The notes under the pieces were generated by a model. The model saw nothing but the letters and a program-made list of their open reading frames with translations, ran no database searches and was not told the DNA's origin. Shown here piece by piece: positions 17,159-25,452 of a stretch of 64,000 nucleotides of DNA. Both the position numbers and the translations under genes were made by a program. The DNA lies in the NCBI RefSeq assembly GCF_006363915.1, contig NZ_CP040946.1. One strand, given 5' to 3'. This DNA comes from Methylophilus medardensis. Its GTDB lineage: Bacteria > Pseudomonadota > Gammaproteobacteria > Burkholderiales > Methylophilaceae. How positions within the stretch are numbered: position 1 is the stretch's first letter; every line of letters starts with the position of its first letter.

Positions 17159-17701
17159 ATGACATCCGAAAACCTTGATGATTCCCAACCCAGTAAAACA
17201 CGCCTGAAAGCTGAGGCGGATGCGGCACAGGATATTGGTCGTAAACTGGTTGAATTACCCAAAGACAGGCTGAAAAAACTACAACTTGAAGAAGCCTTGA
17301 TGGATGCGATTGCCGAGGCAAAACGGATTACCGCCAATGGTGCGATTCGTCGCCAAATGCAATATATCGGCCGGCTGATGCGCGAAACAGATTTGGCGCC
17401 CATTGTGGAGCAATTGCAAAAGTGGGATGGTAAGCATCAGGAGGAAAACGCCCGTTTTCATCAGATGGAGCGCTGGCGCACCCGTTTGCTGGAGGATGCA
17501 AAAGCCTTTGAGTTATTTATTAGCGAATTTCCACAGACTAACGTGCAACAAATGCGCACGCTGATTCGTAATGCACAAAAAGAGCTGGCTGCCAGTAAGC
17601 CGCCAAAAAGTAGCCGTGAGTTATTTAAAATGATTCGTGAAGTGATGGAGGGTGGGGTCGTTGATGATCTTGACTCACCAGACCCGGCGATGGATGCATA
17701 A
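17159..17701 (+). CDS. darP: Ribosome biogenesis factor DarP (YjgA, DUF615)
   Basis: A 180-residue, highly charged helical protein that assists late 50S assembly. The family segments KPSKTR-like SQPSKTRLKAEADAAQDIGRKL, then LPKDRLKKLQLEEALMDAI and a long charged helix with RIRRQMQYIGRLMR-type sequence are visible. ATG at 17159 was chosen; a longer reading would intrude on the divergent tldE promoter. The pairing of darP opposite tldE is widely conserved in Proteobacteria. A TusA-like gene follows after 39 bases. Confidence 0.93.
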   Translation: MTSENLDDSQPSKTRLKAEADAAQDIGRKLVELPKDRLKKLQLEEALMDAIAEAKRITANGAIRRQMQYIGRLMRETDLAPIVEQLQKWDGKHQEENARFHQMERWRTRLLEDAKAFELFISEFPQTNVQQMRTLIRNAQKELAASKPPKSSRELFKMIREVMEGGVVDDLDSPDPAMDA

Positions 17702-17740
17702 GCCACGTCGTAACACGCTTAATCACAGGGGAGAGTTGTC

Positions 17741-17989
17741 ATGCATCGCGAATTTGATTTAGAACTGGATCTCACTGGCTTGGACAGTCCCATGCCAATG
17801 CTGAAGACTAAAGAAGCACTTGACCAGCTACAAGTAGGGCAAGTTATTTTGGTTAAAACTACCGCCATTGGTAGTGAGCAAAATATTCGAAACCTCATTA
17901 ATAACCAACCCGTAACATTACGTTCGTTCAACAAGCAAAATGGGGTGTTCCATTTTGTGATCGAGAAAGCGCCCGCGTTGACTGCATAA
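17741..17989 (+). CDS. TusA-like protein lacking the catalytic cysteine
   Basis: An 82-residue protein of the TusA/SirA fold. TusA proteins carry persulfide sulfur on the cysteine of a CPxP motif. Here the motif reads LDLTGLDSPMPMLKTKEAL, with Ser16 in place of that cysteine (codon AGT, one base from TGT). The remainder (GQVILVKTTAIGSEQNI and a closing FHFVIEKA strand) matches the family layout. Classical sulfur transfer through that residue seems impossible, so it may have a regulatory or binding role. An AGGGGAG ribosome site precedes the start. It follows darP and converges with the Gcr gene. Confidence 0.8.
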   Translation: MHREFDLELDLTGLDSPMPMLKTKEALDQLQVGQVILVKTTAIGSEQNIRNLINNQPVTLRSFNKQNGVFHFVIEKAPALTA

Positions 17990-18005
17990 TCCCGGCTTGT
18001 CTTGT

Positions 18006-20009
18006 CTAGTGATGCGGGGTTCCGCTATGCGCAGCATTGGTTGCGGTTTTGCTTGGCGGCAATAAAAATCGCCCTGGCTGCCGATACAACGCCGTGAATA
18101 ATTCCAGCCAAAAGGCTTTCCAGTGCCGATATCGCACTTTTCTGGATTTCATCGCCACATAAATTGCTAGCCCGAAGCTGGTGACTAAGTTCATGGTCCC
18201 CACAAGCGCGATGCCTAAAATCGTTGTGCCGATGATGTAGTGACTGACCTGAAAATCTAGCGCAGGCAGGGCATAGCCTGAAAATGCCGCCACAAAGGTC
18301 ACGTGGCGAATGTCGAGTGGCATACCTAACATCACCCCCAGTCCAGATGCAAACCCTAGCAGGCAACCAAAGTAAAAATTGCCGGCGAGCGCCCCCAGAT
18401 TATGGCGAATGTATTCGGTGATGCGCCACAGCCTTTGCTTGCCAAACAGCGTTTGCAACCAACGCAAATGGCTAAGTCGCTCCGGAATTCTGTTATAAGC
18501 CGCCAAGTTGTCATGGTAGCCAGCAATCAGGCCCGATAAAAACAAACATACGCCAGCCACCGCGGCATACAGCACAGTCAGACTAATCAAAGGGTTATTG
18601 TTGTCGAGCAAGAAATGGGCTTTGTCTGCGCCAATAAAATGATGGCCCGTCATTTGCATGATGAGCCAGTCAATCAGAATCGCTACCGGAATGACCACCA
18701 CCACATTACCCAGAATCGCAATCGTCTGACTGCTGGTGGTTTGCGCCACGATGTTGACCAGGTTGTGAATATTTTTTCGATCATGGCCATGGTCGTCAAT
18801 GGAGGCGGCAATCGTGGCCGCAGTCATCGCAGGCTGCTTGGTTGCGACCGTAAAGTGCAGTAAATGAATGATCACAAAGCCGATCCCATAGTTGAGGCTG
18901 AATAGGATCGCCTCTGTTAACGGGGCGAGATGGTAGCCAGCGATGATAATTTTTATCATGGCCATCAAAGCGATGATCATGCCCGCACCCATGGCAGAGC
19001 CCATCAATTTGTAATACTCACCGCGATGTTGAGCAATGTAATGCTCGCCGGTGTGGCTAGCGTTTTCAGTCACGCGCAAGGCTAGCAATTCGGTATTTTG
19101 ACGCCAGTAATCTGAAAGATTGTTTTTTTTGCACTCGGCATCGACTAGTTGTTTGAGCAGCCGCGTGATCGCCTGGCTGACATCGTGCTTGAGAATCAGC
19201 CCATGCAAAATGTCTACCAGTAATTGCATGCGTTGAATTTGCTGCAAGATTCGTTGCATGAGTGCTGTGAGTGAGATGCTGGTGCCTGTTTTGGCATTGG
19301 CTTTGCGAATCGCATGCGTCAGTTGCTCACAGCGCTTGAGGACCGCATACAGGTGTTGAACATCTTCGGCATGCACTGCACTCAAGGCCAAAAACTTTTG
19401 TATTTCGATGTTTTGCGTAATAAAAGGCGAGTCATTCGACTCTAGGTCTTCGTGTTGCAAAATCAGCTCTGGATCAAGGCCTGAGGCGGACAAACGGTAC
19501 GAGAGCACTTGTAACGCGTCTTTGAGTTCTTGAATACAGTTTTGCTGCTGTTGCGGATGACCTTGCTCCATGGCGAGTGTGCGCATGAAGTCTTGCCAAA
19601 CCGTTTCTGGCATACCACAAACCCAGTCTGTATCGCCGTTATCATGAAAAATTTGGCCAAACACATCTTTCAAGTATTTAGGATCAGGCACCTCGGGCAA
19701 TAATTTGTGCGAGAGTCGGCGATAGATCTCGGTAAAAAAACCAAGGTCGGACTGAATGCCGTGGTCGGAATATAAAGAAATAATGCTTTTCTCATCGAGC
19801 AGTCTAAACAAACTGTTGCGTAACGATGCCGCATATTGCGGGTGCTGTTGTAGCAGAAAACACAGTGCTTGCAGGGCTTTGCTGGCACTCTCTATATCGG
19901 TGGACACCTTCGGCCGAATGTCGTCAAACAAAGCCTTGAGGAATGCAATATCGTCAATATCACTGGCAGCTTCCCGGGCCGCCTGATGATCGAAGGTGTG
20001 CTGAAACAT
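18006..20009 (-). CDS. gcr: Gcr-type membrane protein (annotated 'site-specific recombinase' family)
   Basis: A 667-residue protein of the family often called site-specific recombinase Gcr. The first half is soluble and helical with Gln-rich segments. From about residue 325 there are six to seven hydrophobic segments (for example GMIIALMAMIKIIIAGY, VVVVIPVAILIDWLIMQ and YIIGTTILGIALVGTMN). The RLWRITEYIRHNLGALAGNFYFG region is typical. I see no tyrosine- or serine-recombinase catalytic motif, so the product is a membrane protein of unknown role. The N terminus starts MFQHTFDHQAAREAAS. Convergent with the TusA-like gene. Confidence 0.82.
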   Translation of the reverse strand: MFQHTFDHQAAREAASDIDDIAFLKALFDDIRPKVSTDIESASKALQALCFLLQQHPQYAASLRNSLFRLLDEKSIISLYSDHGIQSDLGFFTEIYRRLSHKLLPEVPDPKYLKDVFGQIFHDNGDTDWVCGMPETVWQDFMRTLAMEQGHPQQQQNCIQELKDALQVLSYRLSASGLDPELILQHEDLESNDSPFITQNIEIQKFLALSAVHAEDVQHLYAVLKRCEQLTHAIRKANAKTGTSISLTALMQRILQQIQRMQLLVDILHGLILKHDVSQAITRLLKQLVDAECKKNNLSDYWRQNTELLALRVTENASHTGEHYIAQHRGEYYKLMGSAMGAGMIIALMAMIKIIIAGYHLAPLTEAILFSLNYGIGFVIIHLLHFTVATKQPAMTAATIAASIDDHGHDRKNIHNLVNIVAQTTSSQTIAILGNVVVVIPVAILIDWLIMQMTGHHFIGADKAHFLLDNNNPLISLTVLYAAVAGVCLFLSGLIAGYHDNLAAYNRIPERLSHLRWLQTLFGKQRLWRITEYIRHNLGALAGNFYFGCLLGFASGLGVMLGMPLDIRHVTFVAAFSGYALPALDFQVSHYIIGTTILGIALVGTMNLVTSFGLAIYVAMKSRKVRYRHWKAFWLELFTALYRQPGRFLLPPSKTATNAAHSGTPHH

Positions 20010-20062
20010 GACAAAAACTTTCTGTGAAACTATTTATTGCAATAGAGTAGCACGCGCAGCCA

Positions 20063-20857
20063 TTAAAGTTGCACGTCCAGCGTGAGTGGTTCCCCCTCAC
20101 GCTCTAGTTGTAATTTAATACTTTTGCCACTGTACTTTCTGACTAAACTGGATAGTTTGGCGGCATCCTCCACTTTTTCGCGGTTGATACTGAGCAATTG
20201 ATCGCCTCGTTGCACGCCGCCTTTTTCGGCAGCAGAGTCATGAATCACCGCGATCACCCGCACCCCTTGGCTCGCTACTGGCATGGCTTGTTTGTCATCG
20301 GCGGGGTCTGATTTTTGTGGCACCAATTTAATCACGTGTATGCCTAACAGCGGACGAGGAAGTTTTGCCCAGTAGGTGGCGTAGTAGCGATAATTGGCTG
20401 GCGCGGCTGCTACGTCTTTTTCGGTCAGCATTTGTCCCTTTTTCACGGCTTCTTTGATGACTTCCATTCGAGAGCTTGGCGAGGCGCCGCCCGCTTTTTT
20501 CATATAGACTAAAATACGATCTGCCTGAATATTGCGGCCATGGTCCAGTGCCTGCGTCGCGTCAATTTCACCTGCTTCAAAGCTGCTAAAACCCATCAGG
20601 TCATAGCCATCTTCCAGCATCTTGATTTTGTCTTCTTCACGGCGCGTGCCACTCAACAACGTTGGCTCAGGATTATTTTGCAAAGAATGTAAGTTACCCT
20701 GATTTTGCACTTGATAACTTGTACTGTAAGGGTTGTCTTCAGCCCGAATGTTTGGGCTGGCTGCCAGCAACAGTGACAGCGCGGCAACGCTGAACCAAGG
20801 AAACCAGCGCGCGACACTGGGAGAGGCGGATACGTTAGATGGGTAAAGCGGGTTCAT
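20063..20857 (-). CDS. Secreted PDZ-domain protein
   Basis: 264 residues. Residues 1-39 look like a long signal peptide ending SPNIRA before EDNP. The middle contains EDGYDLMGFSSFEAG and a DHGRNIQADRILVYMKK segment. The C-terminal part (from about residue 175) is a PDZ domain: VRVIAVIHDSAAEKGGVQRGDQLLSINREKV is its peptide-binding core region. No protease domain is present, so it probably acts as a binding or scaffold protein. The ATG at 20857 has a GGAG site eight bases upstream, better than the longer readings. Divergent from mog. Confidence 0.82.
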   Translation of the reverse strand: MNPLYPSNVSASPSVARWFPWFSVAALSLLLAASPNIRAEDNPYSTSYQVQNQGNLHSLQNNPEPTLLSGTRREEDKIKMLEDGYDLMGFSSFEAGEIDATQALDHGRNIQADRILVYMKKAGGASPSSRMEVIKEAVKKGQMLTEKDVAAAPANYRYYATYWAKLPRPLLGIHVIKLVPQKSDPADDKQAMPVASQGVRVIAVIHDSAAEKGGVQRGDQLLSINREKVEDAAKLSSLVRKYSGKSIKLQLEREGEPLTLDVQL

Positions 20858-20939
20858 TGAAATCTCCATGATCGAAACTATTTGTAATGTTATGATGTGT
20901 TGGTACATTAACACAGACGCAATTCACATAGACTAGGTT

Positions 20940-21539
20940 ATGCAAGAACAATTCACGCGCATTGGATTAGTTTCGATCAGTGATCGTGCCTCACAGGGCG
21001 TATATGAAGATAAAGGCATTCCGACGCTCACAGATTGGCTAGCGCAAGCCATTGTCTCGCCCTATGAAATAGCTAGCCGATTAATTGCCGATGATCAGAC
21101 AACGATTTCTGAGACCTTAAAGCAGCTGGTGGATGATGAAGGTTGCCATTTGGTGCTGACTACTGGCGGCACCGGCCCGGCATTAAGAGATGTGACCCCA
21201 GAAGCCACCTTGGCCGTCGCAGACCGTGAAATGCCCGGTTTTGGCGAACAAATGCGCCAGATCAGCCTTAGGTTTGTGCCGACGGCAATTTTGTCGCGTC
21301 AGGTGGCTGTGATCCGTAAACAATGCCTGATTATCAATTTGCCCGGCCAACCAAAATCTATCCAAGAAACGTTGGAAGGTCTCAAAGATAGCGCTGGCAA
21401 TGCGATTGTGCCCGGGATATTTGCTGCGGTACCCTATTGCCTCGATCTGTTGGCCACCTGCGACCAGCCCATGCCTTACCTTGAAACGCAACCCAGCATC
21501 GTCAGCGCGTTTCGTCCCAAATCAGCCATTCGCAAATAA
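20940..21539 (+). CDS. mog: Molybdopterin adenylyltransferase Mog
   Basis: A 199-residue cytoplasmic enzyme that adenylates molybdopterin before molybdenum insertion. The MoCF_biosynth domain starts GLVSISDRASQGVYEDKGIP; TTGGTGPALRDVTPEAT holds the substrate loop, and the RQVAVIRKQCLIINLPGQPKSI region closes the fold. Length is normal for Mog rather than MoaB. It is the only molybdenum-cofactor gene here. A VanZ-like gene follows after 12 bases, probably in the same transcript. Confidence 0.93.
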   Translation: MQEQFTRIGLVSISDRASQGVYEDKGIPTLTDWLAQAIVSPYEIASRLIADDQTTISETLKQLVDDEGCHLVLTTGGTGPALRDVTPEATLAVADREMPGFGEQMRQISLRFVPTAILSRQVAVIRKQCLIINLPGQPKSIQETLEGLKDSAGNAIVPGIFAAVPYCLDLLATCDQPMPYLETQPSIVSAFRPKSAIRK

Positions 21540-21551
21540 AATAGAGGTTGC

Positions 21552-21908
21552 ATGCGTTCTCACATTGTTTCAAAACTCATTTTTATTGCCTGCTTTTCGT
21601 TGCTGACGTATTTATTGCTCATCGAGATGGCTCCCACGACGGATGGCTCCATCTACAAAGATAAAATTCAACATGTGATTGCCTTTGGCGGGGTCACTTT
21701 TTGGGGCTTGCTCGCCTTTCAACATCGGCCTAAATTCATTTTAATCGGTCTCGCCGTGTTTGGTGCGTTGATGGAGGTGCTACAAGGCTTGGTCACGACG
21801 ACGCGCCAACCTAGTGTGTATGACTGGTGGGCAGATGTCGTGGGGATTTTATTGGCCTGGGCAGTTGCGCGAGTCTGGCTGCGCTGGTGGAACCGTCGCC
21901 GTGGCTGA
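21552..21908 (+). CDS. VanZ-like membrane protein
   Basis: A 118-residue protein with three or four hydrophobic segments: an N-terminal one (LIFIACFSLLTYLLLIEM), FGGVTFWGLLAFQ, ILIGLAVFGALMEVLQGL and the C-terminal GILLAWAVARVWL. The conserved DKIQHVIAFGG and GALMEVLQG motifs are those of the VanZ domain. VanZ itself gives teicoplanin resistance, but most chromosomal homologues are of unknown function. It overlaps thiL by eight bases. Confidence 0.8.
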   Translation: MRSHIVSKLIFIACFSLLTYLLLIEMAPTTDGSIYKDKIQHVIAFGGVTFWGLLAFQHRPKFILIGLAVFGALMEVLQGLVTTTRQPSVYDWWADVVGILLAWAVARVWLRWWNRRRG

Positions 21909-22848
21909 GTTTGCGCTCATTGAAAAATATTTCACGCGTCCGACGCAGGCTGATTTAGGTGTCGGCGATGACGCGGCACTGGTTCGGGTGCGCCCCGGTT
22001 ATCAATTGGCCGTCTCGGCAGATATGTCGGTGGCAGGCACGCATTTTTTTGCCGATATCGACCCATTTGCTGTTGGCTGGAAGTCCATGGCGGTTAATGT
22101 CAGTGATATGGCCGCCATGGGTGCTGAGCCGAAATGGGCAACCTTGTCGATTGCCTTGCCCGAAGCCAATGATGCTTGGTTAACCGGTTTTAGTCAGGGC
22201 CTATTTGCTTGTACAGAGCAGTTTGGCGTGTCGTTAATTGGTGGGGATACCACGCGTGGGCCATTAAATATCGCCATTAATATTTTAGGCGAAGTGCCGC
22301 AAGGGCAAGCCCTTCAGCGCAATGGCGCGCAGCCGGGAGACGATATTTGGGTGAGCGGGGTGCTCGGCAAGGCTGCATTGTGGCTGCAATATCGCTTAGG
22401 CAAGCAGGATCTACATGAAATGGAGGCGAGCATGTTGGCTAAAGCCATGCATCATCCCCAACCGCGAGTCGCTCTCGGGGTGGCTTTGCGTGGCATTGCC
22501 AGCGCTGCGCTCGATCTATCAGACGGCTTACTGGCCGATTTGTCTCATATACTTGAAGCGTCCAAGGTTGGGGCAACACTGGACTGGCTGGCGATCCCCA
22601 AACCGCAATTACAGCATTCACGCGTGAGTGCGTCTATGATGCAGGGGGCGGTACTGACAGGGGGCGATGATTATGAGCTTTGTTTCACGGCCTCCCCCAA
22701 GCATTACGCACAATTAGTTGCGCTCTCAGTCCAGCTCGATGTACCTTTAACGCGGATTGGTCAAATCACGGCGGCTGCGGGGCTGCATGTGTTCGCAGGC
22801 CAGAATCGGCTCGAATGGTCAAACAAAGGCTATACACATTTTGGCTAA
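21901..22848 (+). CDS. thiL: Thiamine-monophosphate kinase
   Basis: A 315-residue kinase that phosphorylates thiamine monophosphate to the active diphosphate. The family start (M)AEFALIEKYF and GVGDDAALV (Mg and ATP binding) are visible, followed by SADMSVAGTHF, SDMAAMGAEP, GGDTTRGPL, LSDGLLADL and GGDDYEL. A GTG at 21901 gives exactly this start, overlapping the VanZ-like gene by eight bases. Its 3' end overlaps the probable TTG start of pgpA. Confidence 0.94.
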   Translation: MAEFALIEKYFTRPTQADLGVGDDAALVRVRPGYQLAVSADMSVAGTHFFADIDPFAVGWKSMAVNVSDMAAMGAEPKWATLSIALPEANDAWLTGFSQGLFACTEQFGVSLIGGDTTRGPLNIAINILGEVPQGQALQRNGAQPGDDIWVSGVLGKAALWLQYRLGKQDLHEMEASMLAKAMHHPQPRVALGVALRGIASAALDLSDGLLADLSHILEASKVGATLDWLAIPKPQLQHSRVSASMMQGAVLTGGDDYELCFTASPKHYAQLVALSVQLDVPLTRIGQITAAAGLHVFAGQNRLEWSNKGYTHFG

Positions 22849-23338
22849 TCTTAATCAAACAAGACAGCAACCCAGTTGGCGCCTGTTGTGCGCGCATCCG
22901 TTGCATTGTTTAAGTTTTGGACTCGGCACCGGCTTGTCACCCAAGGCCCCTGGTACGGTTGGCACCTTATTAGGGTTTCCCCTCTATTGGCTGCTCATGA
23001 CATTGCCTCTCGCACAACAGTGGCTGGGGATCGTACTACTGTTTTTGCTGGGTATCTGGTGTTGCGAAGTGACCGGACGCGCGTTGGGCGTGAGTGATCA
23101 TGGTGCAATCGTTTGGGACGAGGTCGTCGCCATGGCGGCTGTGTTAATCACCGTCCCGCTGAGTTGGGGCTGGTGGTTGGCCGCTTTTGTCTGTTTCCGT
23201 TTGTTTGACATTTGGAAGCCTTTTCCCATCCGCTGGGTTGATCAGCATGTCAAAGGCGGCATGGGTGTGATGCTGGATGATGCGTTGGCAGCCTTACTGG
23301 CAGTGCTTATATTGCAATTGGCGCAACGAGTGACGTAA
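22841..23338 (+). CDS. pgpA: Phosphatidylglycerophosphatase A
   Basis: A 165-residue inner-membrane phosphatase that makes phosphatidylglycerol. GTGLSPKAPGTVGTLLG, AIVWDEVVAM, FRLFDIWKPFPIRWVDQ and the C-terminal GGMGVMLDDALAAL match the family. The start is inferred as TTG at 22841: it yields MANLNQTRQQPSWRLL, has AAAGG about ten bases upstream and overlaps the thiL stop by eight bases. Upstream ATGs lie deep inside thiL. The stop overlaps pncC by TAATG. thiL-pgpA-pncC is a conserved run. Confidence 0.92.
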   Translation: MANLNQTRQQPSWRLLCAHPLHCLSFGLGTGLSPKAPGTVGTLLGFPLYWLLMTLPLAQQWLGIVLLFLLGIWCCEVTGRALGVSDHGAIVWDEVVAMAAVLITVPLSWGWWLAAFVCFRLFDIWKPFPIRWVDQHVKGGMGVMLDDALAALLAVLILQLAQRVT

Positions 23339-23835
23339 TGCAAACGATGATTGAATTGAGTGCAATATTGGGTGAGGCGCTTGCGGCAAAGGGCTGGCAA
23401 TTGGCACTGGCGGAATCCTGCACTGGTGGTATGGTGGCGCAAGTCGTCACCGCTGTTGCGGGCAGTTCCGTGTGGTTTGATCGTGGTTTTGTTACCTACA
23501 GTAACGCTGCTAAAACAGACATGCTAGGGGTGCAAGCCGATTTGATTGCAACTTACGGCGCCGTCAGTGAGCCGGTCGCTCATGCAATGGCGCATGGCGC
23601 ATTGCAATATAGCCTTGCGCAAATCAGTGGCGCCATTACAGGCATTGCAGGCCCCGCGGGCGGCTCACCCGACAAGCCTGTGGGGACAGTTTGTTTTGCT
23701 TGGGCAATCCGCCATGAGGTTCAAGGCATTCATGTGGTTGCAGAGACGATGTATTTTCAAGGGGATCGAACTAACATACGCGAGCAAGCCGCCAGTCATT
23801 TGCTGGCGGGCTTGCTGCGATTGTCAACATCATAA
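23338..23835 (+). CDS. pncC: Nicotinamide-nucleotide amidohydrolase PncC (CinA C-terminal family)
   Basis: A 165-residue cytoplasmic amidase that recycles nicotinamide mononucleotide to nicotinate mononucleotide. AESCTGGMVAQVVT contains the nucleophilic serine; FVTYSNAAKTDMLGV and GIAGPAGGSPDKPVGTVCFAW are the other signature stretches. It lacks the N-terminal CinA domain, which is usual for the short form. Its start overlaps pgpA by one base. It converges with the His-rich protein gene. Confidence 0.94.
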   Translation: MQTMIELSAILGEALAAKGWQLALAESCTGGMVAQVVTAVAGSSVWFDRGFVTYSNAAKTDMLGVQADLIATYGAVSEPVAHAMAHGALQYSLAQISGAITGIAGPAGGSPDKPVGTVCFAWAIRHEVQGIHVVAETMYFQGDRTNIREQAASHLLAGLLRLSTS

Positions 23836-23845
23836 GCGCATTAAA

Positions 23846-24202
23846 TCAGTGGTGGTGATGGTCGTGCCCATGTCCGTGGCCGCGACCATGACCCCAGCCA
23901 CCGCCCTGATAATTGTGCGGCCCGTAGTTGTAGCCGCCGTAGCCACCACTGCCATACGAAAACTGGATGAACCCTGGCGTTGGTTGCGGATAAGCCACTG
24001 CTGGCACACCATAAAAGTTGCTTTGCGGATGGCGGTAAACAACCACTGGCGGGGGTGCGTAGTATACCGGTGGCGGCGCGTAATAAGCGGGTGGATAGGG
24101 ATTCCCGACCACGACACCAACCGACCAATTATCTTGTGCTTGCGCCGTGATTGCGGCAGCGCTAACCAGTGCAAACGTCAATAAATTTTTAACCATATTC
24201 AT
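23846..24202 (-). CDS. Secreted Tyr/Pro-rich protein with Gly/His-rich tail
   Basis: 118 residues with a signal peptide (cleavage near AQA, about residue 22). The mature protein starts DNWSVGVVVG and continues as repeats of YYAPPPV-like units (about residues 38-58), then Gly/Tyr-rich sequence and a tail of alternating Gly and His ending in four His residues. The tail may bind metal ions. The start has a GAGGAG site with good spacing. It is a single-gene unit between pncC and recA. I do not recognise a family and infer only secretion and likely metal binding. Confidence 0.75.
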   Translation of the reverse strand: MNMVKNLLTFALVSAAAITAQAQDNWSVGVVVGNPYPPAYYAPPPVYYAPPPVVVYRHPQSNFYGVPAVAYPQPTPGFIQFSYGSGGYGGYNYGPHNYQGGGWGHGRGHGHGHDHHHH

Positions 24203-24418
24203 AAATTCTCCTCACAAGGAAAACAAATCAATGCTCCCTGAGTCAATAACGCTTGGAGCATGTTGCGGTTGACAGGTGCAAAGCGAAAATCACCTTGCCG
24301 AATTCATGGCTTCGCCATTTCACTGATGGTCGATTTATGAAATAATTAGAAGTTATTGTTTGAATTATATAGCGTTTGTATCCACAACGCATTTTACTGC
24401 TAATAGAAAGCAACCTCC

Positions 24419-25447
24419 ATGGATGACAACAAAAGCAAAGCACTCGCCGCCGCACTCTCTCAAATTGAAAAGCAGTTCGGTAAAGGCTCTATTATGCGCA
24501 TGGGCGATGCTGATATCGGCGAAGACCTGCAGGTGGTTTCTACCGGCTCATTGGGGCTAGATATCGCACTGGGGGTAGGCGGCCTGCCACGTGGCCGTGT
24601 GGTTGAAATTTACGGCCCAGAATCTTCCGGTAAAACAACACTGACCTTGTCTGCGATTGCCCAGATGCAAAAATTGGGTGGGGTAGCGGCATTTATCGAT
24701 GCTGAACATGCACTTGATCCGCAATATGCGGCTAAATTAGGCGTCAATGTGCCAGAGTTACTCATTTCACAGCCAGATACCGGTGAACAGGCCTTGGAAA
24801 TTGCCGATATGCTGGTGCGCTCAGGTTCGGTCGATATCGTGGTTGTTGACTCGGTTGCTGCGCTGACGCCGCGTGCCGAAATTGAAGGTGAAATGGGCGA
24901 CAGTCACATGGGCTTGCAGGCGCGTTTGATGTCACAGGCCCTGCGTAAGTTGACGGGTAATATTAAGCGGACCAACACGTTGGTGATTTTCATTAACCAA
25001 ATTCGGATGAAAATTGGCGTGATGTTCGGCAATCCGGAAACCACGACGGGTGGTAACGCGCTTAAATTTTACGCTTCAGTGCGTCTAGACATCCGTCGGA
25101 CGGGCGCGATCAAAAAGGGCGATGAAGTGATCGGCTCTGAGACCAAGGTAAAAGTGATTAAGAATAAAGTTGCGCCGCCATTTAAGCAGGCTGAGTTCGA
25201 TATTATGTACGGTGAAGGTATTTCACGCTTGGGCGAGATTATTGAGTTGGGCACTAACCTCAAGCTGGTTGAAAAAGCCGGCGCTTGGTACAGCTACAAT
25301 GGCGAGAAAATCGGTCAGGGCAAAGAGAACGCAAAAGAATTTTTGCGTGAGAACCCAGCCATCGCCGCCGAGATCGAAGCGAAAATTCGCGATAATTCTA
25401 ACGTGCTTGCAGATGGCATGGCCGCGGCCAGAACCGAGGATGATTAA
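24419..25447 (+). CDS. recA: Recombinase RecA
   Basis: A 342-residue DNA-dependent ATPase for homologous recombination and SOS induction. Walker A is GPESSGKTT at residues 66-74; the Walker B region ends IVVVDSVAAL; loop L1 follows EGEMGDSHMGLQAR, and FINQIRMKIGVMFGNPETTTGG spans loop L2. The C-terminal tail is acidic. I looked for a CTGT-N8-ACAG type SOS box in 24203-24418 and saw none. recX follows at once. Confidence 0.97.
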   Translation: MDDNKSKALAAALSQIEKQFGKGSIMRMGDADIGEDLQVVSTGSLGLDIALGVGGLPRGRVVEIYGPESSGKTTLTLSAIAQMQKLGGVAAFIDAEHALDPQYAAKLGVNVPELLISQPDTGEQALEIADMLVRSGSVDIVVVDSVAALTPRAEIEGEMGDSHMGLQARLMSQALRKLTGNIKRTNTLVIFINQIRMKIGVMFGNPETTTGGNALKFYASVRLDIRRTGAIKKGDEVIGSETKVKVIKNKVAPPFKQAEFDIMYGEGISRLGEIIELGTNLKLVEKAGAWYSYNGEKIGQGKENAKEFLRENPAIAAEIEAKIRDNSNVLADGMAAARTEDD

Positions 25448-25452
25448 TTCAA

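Noticed and set aside
23830..24174. Long open frames of 95-114 residues overlapping the His-rich secreted-protein gene on the same strand
   Set aside because: They arise from the repetitive Gly/His/Tyr codons read in other frames; composition is unlike a protein and only the frame at 24202 has a ribosome site and signal peptide.
23546..24184. 212-residue plus-strand frame across the end of pncC and the His-rich gene
   Set aside because: Second half is antisense to a supported gene and the first half is a shifted reading of pncC.
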